NCBI GenBank assembly: GCA_025935735.1
Contig: JAICUS010000039.1
Location: 1 to 19,096 of the forward strand
Length of the DNA stretch: 19,096 nucleotides
Direction of reading: 5' to 3'
Source of the DNA: Solirubrobacteraceae bacterium
GTDB lineage: Bacteria; Actinomycetota; Thermoleophilia; Solirubrobacterales; Solirubrobacteraceae
Made by a program: the position numbers and the translations under genes
In this document: positions 6,793-15,120 of the stretch, piece by piece
Position numbering within the stretch: the first letter of the stretch is position 1
How the letters are laid out: each line of letters opens with the position of its first letter
Notes under the pieces: model-generated
What the model was told of the DNA's origin: nothing
The model's input: only the letters and a program-made list of their open reading frames with translations
Database searches by the model: none

Positions 6793-8430
6793 GTGAAGAG
6801 GTCTGGTTTGGTGCTCGCGCTCGCGGTGCTGGCCGCCGGCGCATTCCCGGTCACGGCGCGCGCCGCCGGCAAGTTCGGCGACGGCGCCGACCCGCTGTGC
6901 ACCAGCGGGTCGGGGTTGTGTACCGACGTCTACACGAGCCCGGGGTACGAGTACGTCGGGCACGACGAGCCGTCCGTGCTGTTCAAGTCGGCGGTGCCGG
7001 GCTCCGGCAACGACCTGACGTACACGGTCACGCTCCCGCGCGACCCGCGGATCCAGCCGACCAACAGCGGCCCGGGCACGACCTGGAACTTCCAGCTGCG
7101 CCCGACCTTCTGGTTCGGCATGACGATGTGCGACTCGGAGTCCGCGCCTGAGTTCACCAAGACCTGCACGCCCGACTCCGACCGCAACGCCCTCGAGGGC
7201 CTGAACCCCAACCGGCCGGACTACATCGGCAAGCACCCCGGCAACGCCTACATGGAGCTGCAGTTCTACGAGCCGGGCTTCGTCCCGCAGTTCGAGGGCT
7301 TCGGCTGCACGGCGCACCAGTACTGCGCGAACCTGACGATCGACAGCCTCGTCTCCGACCAGAACACCGGCATCGACAACACGGCCGCGTGCAACAACTT
7401 CGTGCTGGGCGGAGTCGAGCCGATCAACTGGGCCTACGTCACCCGCAGCGGCGTCGCGCAGGCGCCCGCCAACCCGCTGTCCAGCGGGACGCTCGACAAT
7501 CCGAACTTCACCCAGCTCAACCCCGACCCGGCGAAGGTCCTGCTGATGAACCCGGGCGACCGCGTGCGGATCCACATGCACGACACGCCGGCCGGCTTCC
7601 GCGTCGACATGGCAGACCTGACCACGGGCCAGAGCGGCTCGATGACCGCGTCGATCGCCAACGGCTTCGGCCACATCCTCTACACGCCGGACTCGGCGAC
7701 CTGCCAGGAGGCGCCCTACGCGTTCCATCCCGAGTACTCGACGGGCATCCCGCGCGGCAACACCTGGTCGGCGCACACCTACAACATCGCCGCGTCCGAC
7801 GAGATCGGGCACTTCGAGAACTGCATCAAGCTCGACGACACCGGCGCGAACTGCGCGGTGCCCGGCGTCTTCGACGGCCGCACCCCCGACACCGACGACG
7901 GCCAGTTCTTCTGCGTGCCCGCCGCGGACTCCTCGCTCGTGAAGATCAACGGCTGCTTCTTCGACGACGAGGACTTCGACGGCCAGTCGTATCGCCGCGA
8001 CTGGCCGGGGACGTTCCCGAACCCGCTCCTGGACGCGATCTTCCACCCGGAGCCGATGCGCTTCACCAGCCCGCTGATCAACGGCCACACCCCGGTGTCG
8101 ACCGTCGCCTTCGAGGCCGACCTGCCGCGCATCGAGGCCGACGACTCCCAGTTCAACCCGCCGTTCTGCGACCGCACGACCGGCGCGCACTGCGTCAACC
8201 CGCCACGCGGCGCGCAGTTCTACCCCTTCTACACCACCGGGTTCCGGAACGGCGCCTGCAACTGGCAGCAGGGCGGCAACTTCATCCCGGGCACCGTCGA
8301 CCACTTCGGCGGCAACTCCACCCGGGAGTACGGCCCGCTCCTGCAGACGGCCTATCCGGACACGGGCTTCACGGTCACGAAGCTGTTCAACAACTTCAAC
8401 AGCGGGGACTTCCGCAACCCCTGCACGTAA
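6793..8430 (+). CDS. Secreted cysteine-rich protein of unknown function
   Basis: A 545-residue protein starting with a Sec signal peptide: two basic residues, a Leu/Val/Ala core, and a likely cut after ARA at residue 24. The mature chain is acidic to neutral, rich in Asn, Asp, Pro, Gly and aromatic residues, and has 16 cysteines, compatible with several disulfides. I recognise no catalytic signature. Visible segments are a beta-rich N-terminal third (DLTYTVTLPRDPRI, WNFQLRPTFWFGM), a central NPGDRVRIHMHDTPAGFRVDM stretch that superficially resembles a cupredoxin-like or jelly-roll strand pair, HILYTPDSATC, and a C-terminal region with NNFNSGDFRNPCT. The GTG start is supported by GAGGAG. The gene has its own promoter and ends seven bases before the convergent permease gene. 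Extracellular localisation is the only firm inference. Confidence 0.85.
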   Translation: MKRSGLVLALAVLAAGAFPVTARAAGKFGDGADPLCTSGSGLCTDVYTSPGYEYVGHDEPSVLFKSAVPGSGNDLTYTVTLPRDPRIQPTNSGPGTTWNFQLRPTFWFGMTMCDSESAPEFTKTCTPDSDRNALEGLNPNRPDYIGKHPGNAYMELQFYEPGFVPQFEGFGCTAHQYCANLTIDSLVSDQNTGIDNTAACNNFVLGGVEPINWAYVTRSGVAQAPANPLSSGTLDNPNFTQLNPDPAKVLLMNPGDRVRIHMHDTPAGFRVDMADLTTGQSGSMTASIANGFGHILYTPDSATCQEAPYAFHPEYSTGIPRGNTWSAHTYNIAASDEIGHFENCIKLDDTGANCAVPGVFDGRTPDTDDGQFFCVPAADSSLVKINGCFFDDEDFDGQSYRRDWPGTFPNPLLDAIFHPEPMRFTSPLINGHTPVSTVAFEADLPRIEADDSQFNPPFCDRTTGAHCVNPPRGAQFYPFYTTGFRNGACNWQQGGNFIPGTVDHFGGNSTREYGPLLQTAYPDTGFTVTKLFNNFNSGDFRNPCT

Positions 8431-8437
8431 CCGCTTC

Positions 8438-9298
8438 TCAGCCCTTCACGGCGCCCGCGAGGCCCCCGACGATCTGCCGCTCGGCGAACACGAACACGGC
8501 GAGCGACGGGAGCATCGAGAGCGCCGTGAAGGCGAAGATCCGGGCGACGTCCTGGGAGTACTGCGTCTGGAAGGTGGCCACGCCGAGCGGCAGCGTGAAG
8601 TGGTTGGAGTCGTTGAACACCAGCAGCGGCAGCAGGTAGTGGTTCCAGCTGGTGACGAAGGCCAGGATGCCCACGGTGCTCAGCGCCGGACGCGAGAGCG
8701 GCAGCAGGATGCGCCAGAAGAACCCGAGCCGGGTGGCGCCATCGACGACGGCGGCGTCCTCGAGCTCTGACGGGATCGCGCGCATGAACGGCCGCAGGAT
8801 CACGATCGTGATCGGCAGCGAGAACGCCGCCTCGGGCAGGCCGACGCCCAGCGGGTTCTCCAGCAGGCCCATGCGGCGCAGCTGCAGGTAGAGCGGCAGC
8901 GACGCGACCGCGAGCGGGAACAGCAGGCCGATGGTGAACAGCGTGTAGATGGCCTCGCGGCCGCGGAACGTGTAGCGCGAGAGCGCGAACGCGGCCATCG
9001 CGCCCAGCCCGACCGCGAGTACCGTGGCCATGCCGGCGATCAGCGCGCTGTTGCCGAGGAAGCGCCAGAACGAGCCCGACGACAGGATCGCCTTGTAGTT
9101 GCCCCACACCCACGGGTGCGGCAGCCCGGTGGCCGACTCGTTGATCTGCGCGCTGGTGCGGAAGCCGCCGAGCGCGACGAACAGCAGCGGCACGACCGTG
9201 ATCGCCACGATCGCGAATGCGGTGGCGTAGGTGACCGAGAGCCCGGCGCGGCGGCGCCGGCGGGCCCGGCGGGCGGCGGGAGCGGCGAGCGCGGCCAC
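8438..9298 (-). CDS. Sugar ABC transporter permease (MalG/CarB-type)
   Basis: About 286 residues with six membrane helices: a first helix near the N-terminus after an Arg-rich cytoplasmic tail, a periplasmic loop (INESATGLPHPWVWGNYKAIL), then the five-helix BPD transmembrane core. The EAA loop that docks the ATPase is present as EDAAVVDGATRLGFFWRILL. GTG 9298 is preferred because a Shine-Dalgarno-like GGGGGCGG (9312 to 9305) sits six bases away, exactly as for the upstream permease. TTG 9316 is an alternative but lies inside the hairpin arm and lacks a ribosome site. It is the last gene of the binding-protein/permease operon. The partner ATPase is not encoded here. The stop is seven bases from the convergent secreted-protein stop. 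Confidence 0.9.
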   Translation of the reverse strand: MAALAAPAARRARRRRRAGLSVTYATAFAIVAITVVPLLFVALGGFRTSAQINESATGLPHPWVWGNYKAILSSGSFWRFLGNSALIAGMATVLAVGLGAMAAFALSRYTFRGREAIYTLFTIGLLFPLAVASLPLYLQLRRMGLLENPLGVGLPEAAFSLPITIVILRPFMRAIPSELEDAAVVDGATRLGFFWRILLPLSRPALSTVGILAFVTSWNHYLLPLLVFNDSNHFTLPLGVATFQTQYSQDVARIFAFTALSMLPSLAVFVFAERQIVGGLAGAVKG

Positions 9299-9395
9299 TA
9301 GCGGCCGCCCCCGCAAATACGTCGGGTTCTCGCGGGCCCCCGCCGCGCCGGTTGCGGCCGCGAGCGACCCACCGTATTCACGGGGACGACCACTA
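9299..9395 (-). other. Structured intergenic element, copy B (between the two permease genes)
   Basis: The whole gap plus the upstream stop codon folds on the minus strand into a long hairpin. The 23-base arms at 9373-9395 and 9299-9321 pair along their full length (18 Watson-Crick and 5 G-U in RNA). Inside are GGGU/ACCC, a small CG-versus-A internal loop, a perfect CUCGCGG/CCGCGAG helix, and a G/C-rich apical loop of about 21 bases. The UAG stop of the first permease forms the base of the 5' arm. The Shine-Dalgarno of the next gene (9312 to 9305) is in the 3' arm. Sequence and fold match copy A at 10377-10452. Confidence 0.8.
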
Positions 9396-10373
9396 GGCCC
9401 CCACCATCCGGGTCACCGCGCCGGCCGTGTCGCGCCGCAGCGCGAAGCGCTGGTAGAGCAGCGCGAACACGAAGCAGATCACGAACAGCACGACCGCCAC
9501 CGCGCTGCCGTAGCCGAACTCGTAGCGCCGGAAGCCGCGGTCGATCAGGTAGGTGGCCATCGTGGTCGACGCGCCGGCCGGGCCGCCCAGGGTCATGATC
9601 CACACGAGGTCGAACAGCTGCAGCGAGCCGATCACGCCGAGGAAGGCCCAGACGCGGATCGTGGGGGCGAGCAGCGGCAGCGTGATGTAGCGCGTCGCCT
9701 CCCATGGCCGCGCGCCGTCCAGCAGCGCCGCCTCGCGCAGCTCGCCCGGGATCCCCTGCAGCCCGGCCAGCAGCAGGATCACCCCGAAGCCGATGTACTT
9801 CCAGGTGATCACCACGAACAGGACGTAGAGGACGATCGAGCCGTCGGCCAGCCACTGGTGCACCAGCCCGCCGAGCCCGACCGCCTTGAGCAGCTCGTCG
9901 ACGAACCCGCCGGGCTGCAGCATGAGCAGCCAGATCACGGCCGTGATCGCCTCCGACAGCACGTAGGGCGCGAACACCACCAGCCGCAGCAGCGCCCGCC
10001 CGCGGATGCGCCGGTTGAGCAGCAGCGCCAGCCCGATGCTCACCGGCATCTGCACCACCAGCGTCAGCGCGACGAAGATCAGGTTGTGCAGGACCGCGTG
10101 CTGGAACACGCTGTCCGACAGCGCCTGCCGGTAGTTGTCCAGCCCGACCCACTGCAGCGGCCCGAAGCCGTTCCAGGAGTGCACGCTGTAGTAGGCGGCG
10201 ACGACGATCGGCGCGAGCACGAAGGTGACGAACAGCACCAGCGCCGGCCCGAGCAGCAGCAGCAGCTCCAGCCGCCGCCGCGCGCGCCGGCCGACCCGCG
10301 CGCGCGCCGCGGGCACCGCCGCGACGACCGCGCGCGGCGGCGCCTCGGCGATGCCCTGAGCTTCCTCGATCAT
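9393..10373 (-). CDS. Sugar ABC transporter permease (MalF/UgpA-type)
   Basis: A 326-residue integral membrane protein. An Arg-rich cytoplasmic N-terminus of about 50 residues is followed by a first helix (LLLLLGPALVLFVTFVLAP) and five more. The periplasmic segment after helix 1 (YYSVHSWNGFGPLQWVGLDNY) is typical of carbohydrate permeases (PF00528 type). The EAA loop reads EAALLDGARPWEATRYITLPLL. It pairs with the downstream permease to form the membrane channel for sugars delivered by the lipoprotein. ATG 10373 has GGGGGCGG six bases upstream (10387 to 10380), inside the 3' arm of the intergenic hairpin. Order binding protein, MalF-type, MalG-type is standard for CUT1 importers. Confidence 0.92.
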   Translation of the reverse strand: MIEEAQGIAEAPPRAVVAAVPAARARVGRRARRRLELLLLLGPALVLFVTFVLAPIVVAAYYSVHSWNGFGPLQWVGLDNYRQALSDSVFQHAVLHNLIFVALTLVVQMPVSIGLALLLNRRIRGRALLRLVVFAPYVLSEAITAVIWLLMLQPGGFVDELLKAVGLGGLVHQWLADGSIVLYVLFVVITWKYIGFGVILLLAGLQGIPGELREAALLDGARPWEATRYITLPLLAPTIRVWAFLGVIGSLQLFDLVWIMTLGGPAGASTTMATYLIDRGFRRYEFGYGSAVAVVLFVICFVFALLYQRFALRRDTAGAVTRMVGA

Positions 10374-10376
10374 GCG

Positions 10377-10452
10377 TGACCGCCCCCGAACCTACGGCGG
10401 GTTCTCGACGGTTGCCGCCGCGAGCGACCCCCCGTAGCTCCGCGGACGATCA
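10377..10452 (-). other. Structured intergenic element, copy A (between binding protein and first permease)
   Basis: On the minus strand, 21-base arms at 10432-10452 and 10377-10397 pair at 19 of 21 positions (16 Watson-Crick, 3 G-U, two G-G mismatches). Inside, GGGU/ACCC, a CG-versus-A internal loop and CUCG-CGG/CCG-U-CGAG close a CGGCAA loop. The UGA stop of the binding-protein gene is the base of the 5' arm. The permease Shine-Dalgarno (10387 to 10380) is in the 3' arm, and ATG 10373 lies three bases beyond the hairpin. The core GGGTCGCTCGCGG and GAGAACCCG are shared exactly or nearly so with copy B at 9299-9395. Confidence 0.8.
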
Positions 10453-11736
10453 CTGAACCGACTTGGGCACCGAGTCGGCGGAGCCCTGCCCGGCGAAGAA
10501 GTCGGCCACGGCGTCGTCGAGCGCCTGGCCCGGCGCGGTGGGCAGCGCGATGTCGAAGTACGTCTGGATGTAGGACGCGTTCTTGGAGTAGTCCAGGACG
10601 TCCTTGACCGCGGGGATCTTGATCGCCGACGCGGCGGCGGGGTTGGCGGGCAGCGAGGCGGCGCCGGACTCCACCAGCTTCTTCTGGACGCCCGGGGAGT
10701 CGATGTAGCGCAGGAAGTCGGCGCACGCCGCCGTGCCCTTGGTGGTGCAGGAGAACCCGTCACCGCCGCCGAGCGCGACGTTCGGATCGCCCTTGCCGCC
10801 CGGGACGGAAGGGAAGGGGAACCAGCCGAGCTTGTCGTTGAGCTTCTTGTCGGAGGTCAGCGCGGCCATCGTGCCGGGCTCCCAGTCGCCCTGCAGCTCC
10901 ATCGCCGCCTTGCCGTTGGCCACCATGCCGGCCGAGCTGCCCGCGCCCTGCTGCGCCGGGGTGCCGAGGAAACCGGTCTGGAAGGGCTTGGTGGAAAGGA
11001 ACGCCTGCGTGTCGGCGCCCGCCTTGGTGAAGCACGGGTCGCTGAGCTGCTGGGCCTTCATCGAGGACTTCAGCACGCTCGTCGGGCACTCGCGCACGGC
11101 GAAGTACTCCCACCAGAAGGCGTCGGGCCAGCGGTCCTTGGAGCCGATGGCGATCGGCGCGACGCCGCTCTGCTTGAGCTTGGCCACGTCGGCGTCGAGG
11201 TCGGCCATCGTCTTCGGCGGCTGGTCGATCCCCGCTTTCTGGAAGAGGTCCTTGCGGTACCAGAAGCCGACGACGTGCAGGTCGAACGGCACCCCGTACT
11301 GGCGCCCGTTGACCTGCCAGCCGGCCGCGGCCGGGCCGATCTGCTTGATCCAGCTCTGCGTGAGCGGCGTGAGGTCCATGAGCTTGCCGGACTGCACCTG
11401 CGTGGCCTCCTGGCCGCCGCCCCACTGCTGGTAGACCTCGGGCGGGTCGTTGGACTGCAGGGCGAGCGGCACCTTGGTGGTGAACTGCTCGTTCTGGATC
11501 GGCTGGACCTTGATCGTCACCTTGGGATGGGTTGCGTGATAGGAGTCGGCCACGCCCTGCCAGACGCCCTTGAGGGGGTCGGAGGTGCCGTTGTGCCACC
11601 ACGTCAGGGTCACTGGCCCGGAGGCGGCGGATGCGGCCTTCTGGTTGTCGGAGCCGTTGCTCCCGCACGCGGCTGTCACGGCGGCCGCCGTACCGACGAC
11701 GACGGCGAGAACGCCGCGCGATCCGATCCTGCGCAT
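10450..11736 (-). CDS. Sugar ABC transporter substrate-binding lipoprotein
   Basis: A 428-residue extracellular solute-binding protein (family 1, SBP_bac type). The signal peptide (MRRIGSRGVLAVVV and an Ala-rich stretch) ends in the lipobox TAAC, so Cys24 should be lipidated and anchor the protein to the outer face of the membrane. The mature part begins with a Ser/Asn/Gly-rich linker, then VTLTWWHNGTSDP, the first strand of the fold, and contains GKAAMELQGDWEPGTM and NVALGGGDGFSC, segments typical of carbohydrate binders. An AGGAGAGAGG ribosome site precedes ATG 11736. Transcription starts from a promoter overlapping the LacI-type operator. Linked hydrolases suggest arabino- or xylo-oligosaccharides as ligands, which is inference. 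Confidence 0.92.
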   Translation of the reverse strand: MRRIGSRGVLAVVVGTAAAVTAACGSNGSDNQKAASAASGPVTLTWWHNGTSDPLKGVWQGVADSYHATHPKVTIKVQPIQNEQFTTKVPLALQSNDPPEVYQQWGGGQEATQVQSGKLMDLTPLTQSWIKQIGPAAAGWQVNGRQYGVPFDLHVVGFWYRKDLFQKAGIDQPPKTMADLDADVAKLKQSGVAPIAIGSKDRWPDAFWWEYFAVRECPTSVLKSSMKAQQLSDPCFTKAGADTQAFLSTKPFQTGFLGTPAQQGAGSSAGMVANGKAAMELQGDWEPGTMAALTSDKKLNDKLGWFPFPSVPGGKGDPNVALGGGDGFSCTTKGTAACADFLRYIDSPGVQKKLVESGAASLPANPAAASAIKIPAVKDVLDYSKNASYIQTYFDIALPTAPGQALDDAVADFFAGQGSADSVPKSVQ

Positions 11737-11774
11737 GTCGGTCCTCTCTCCTGAAAAGACGAAGTCCCGCGCTC

Positions 11775-11827
11775 AGTCTGCGCCTCGCCGGGACTTTTGT
11801 CAAACGTTGTCGATAACGTTTTATACA
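11775..11827. promoter_or_regulatory. LacI-type operator within divergent importer / lacI promoters
   Basis: The near-palindrome AAACGTTGTCGATAACGTTT (11802-11821) pairs at 9 of 10 positions around a central CG, the hallmark of LacI-family operators. On the minus strand its edge overlaps the -35 TTGACA (11803 to 11798), followed after 17 bases by CAGACT (11780 to 11775), driving the binding-protein operon. On the plus strand TATACA (11822-11827), immediately after the operator, is the likely -10 of the regulator gene. Occupancy should block both directions and autoregulate the repressor. Confidence 0.7.
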
Positions 11828-11842
11828 GGTATGCTCCCGGGC

Positions 11843-12849
<1,007 letters not shown>

Positions 12850-12853
<4 letters not shown>

Positions 12854-15120
12854 CCGCGCCGGCCGAGGCGGACCGCTGGCGCGACCCGGCGGCGACCACG
12901 GCCGAGCGGGTGGCGGACCTGATGGCGCGGATGTCGCTGCGCGAGAAGGTCGCCCAGCTCTATGGCGTGTGGGTGGGGCTGGACGCGGCCCGCGGCGAGG
13001 TCGCGCCGCACCAGCACGAGCACGCGGCGGCGCCCGACTGGCCGGCGGTGGTCCGCGATGGCATCGGGCAGCTCACGCGGCCGTTCGGGACCGCGCCGGT
13101 GGAGCCGGGCATCGGCGCGCGCGGGCTGGCGCGCACCCAGCGCCAGATCATGGCCGCCGGCCGGCACGGCATCCCGGCGCTCGTCCACGAGGAGTGCCTC
13201 ACCGGCCTGGCCGCCTGGCAGGCCACGATCTTTCCGTCGCCGTTGTGCTGGGGCGCGAGCTTCGACCCGGGGCTGGTCGAGCGCATGGCGCGCTGTATCG
13301 GCGACTCCATGCGCGCGCTCGGCGTCCACCAGGGGCTCGCGCCGGTGCTCGACGTCGTGCGCGACCTGCGCTGGGGGAGGGTGGAGGAGACGATCGGCGA
13401 GGACCCGTGGCTGGTGGGGACGATCGGCGCGGCGTATGTCCGCGGGCTCGAGTCCGCCGGCGTGGTGGCCACGTTGAAGCACTTCGCCGGCTACTCGGCC
13501 TCGCGCGGCGGGCGCAACCTGGCGCCGGTCTCGGTGGGGCCGCGGGAGCTGGCCGACGTGCTGCTGCCGCCGTTCGAGCTGGCATTGCGGGCGGGTGCGC
13601 GGTCGGTCATGAACGCCTACGTGGACCTCGACGGCGTGCCGGCGGCGGCCGACCCGGCGCTGCTGACCGACCGGCTGCGCGGCGAGTACGGCTTCGCCGG
13701 CACGGTGGTGGCGGACTACTTCTCGGTCACGTTCCTGGAGACGCTGCACGGCGTGGCGGGCTCGCCCGGGGAGGCGGCGGGGCTGGCGCTGGCCGCCGGG
13801 ATCGACGTCGAGCTGCCCACGGTGAGCGCGTTCGGCGCGCCGCTGCTGGAGGGGGTCGCGGCGGGCGCGGTGGACGAGCGGCTCGTGGACCGCGCGGCGG
13901 CCCGCGTGCTCGCCCAGAAGTGCGAGCTCGGGCTGCTCGACGCGGGCTGGGCGCCGCCCGCCGGGCCCGTCGAGCTCGACCCGCCGGAGGCCCGCGCGCT
14001 GGCCCGGGACCTGGCGCGGCGCTCGATCGTCCTGCTGGCCAACGACGGCACGCTGCCGCTCGCGCCGGGCCGCCGGGTCGCCGTGGTCGGCCCGCGGGCG
14101 GACGCGCCGAACGCGCTGCTCGGCTGCTACTCGTTCCCGGTCCACGTGGGGGTGCACCACCCGGACGTGCCGGCGGGCGTCGAGCTGCCGACGGTGCTGG
14201 AGGCGCTGCGGGCCGACTTCGAGGTGACGTACGCGAGCGGCGGCGGGGTGGTGGAGGCGAGCGACGAGGAGATCGCCGCGGCTGCCGCGGCGGCGCGTGA
14301 CGCGGACGTCTGCGTCGCCGTGCTGGGCGACGAGTCCGGGCTGTTCGACCGCGGCACGTCCGGCGAGGGGCGCGACGCGACCGGCCTGTGCCTGCCCGGC
14401 CGCCAGGAGGCGCTGCTCGAGGCGCTGCTGGCCACCCGCACCCCGGTCGTGCTCGTGCTGCTGGTCGGCCGCCCGTACGAGCTCGGGCGCCAGATCGACC
14501 GCCTGGCCGCCGCCGTCTGCGCGTTCTTCCCCGGCGAGGAGGGGGCGCGCGCGCTGGCCGACGTGCTCGCCGGCCGCGCCGATCCCGGCGGCCGGCTGCC
14601 GGTGCACTTCCCCGGCGACGGCGAGCCGCAGCCGGCGACCTACCTCGGGCCGAAGCTCGCGCAGCAGCGGCCGCTGCTTGCGTTCGGCCACGGCCTGTCC
14701 TACGCGCCGGCGACCTGGCTGGGGATCGAGGGCGGCGGGTGCTGGCGCACGGGCGGCACGGTCGAGGTCGCCGTCACGCTGCGCAACGCCGCCGCGATCG
14801 CGGTCTCCGAGGTGGTGCAGGTCTACCTCCACGACCCGGTCGCGGAGGTGACCCGCCCGGTCCAGCAGCTGATCGCCGCGCAGCGCGTCGACCTCCCGCC
14901 CGGCGAGCGGCGCCGGGTCGCGTTCACGCTGCACGCCGACCTCACCGCGTTCACCGGCCGCGACGGGCGCCGGATCGTCGACCCGGGCGCGGTGGAGCTG
15001 CGCGTGGGCGCCTCCAGCGCCGACATCCGCGCGACGCTGGCCTGCCAGCTCACCGGCCCGCGGCGCGAGGTCGGCTTCGACCGGGTCCTCGCGGCGCGGG
15101 TGAGCTGCGTCAGCGCGTGA
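12850..15120 (+). CDS. Glycoside hydrolase family 3 (beta-xylosidase / beta-glucosidase-like)
   Basis: A 756-residue GH3 enzyme. The N-terminal barrel contains LRWGRVEETIGEDPWLVG, the substrate-binding KHFAGYS, and GFAGTVVADYFSV with the predicted nucleophile Asp289. The alpha/beta sandwich begins near VAVVGPRADAPNALLGCYS and holds SGEGRD with the predicted acid/base Glu506, followed by LCLPGRQEALL. A fibronectin-III-like domain (about residue 640 to the end) closes the protein. HEECLTG and the general layout resemble bacterial beta-xylosidases/alpha-arabinosidases, but specificity is uncertain. No signal peptide is present, so it should act in the cytoplasm on imported oligosaccharides. GTG 12850 overlaps the lacI stop. 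The last 11 bases overlap the convergent GH127 gene. Confidence 0.93.

Noticed and set aside
9299..9316. TTG 9316 as start of the second permease
   Set aside because: It has no ribosome site and lies in the hairpin arm; GTG 9298 has GGGGGCGG at the same spacing as the other permease.
11762..11796. Inverted repeat AAGTCCCG / CGGGACTT followed by T residues on the plus strand, resembling a terminator
   Set aside because: No plus-strand gene ends upstream, the loop is 19 bases, and on the minus strand it straddles the promoter start so the full hairpin would not be in the mRNA. Probably incidental.
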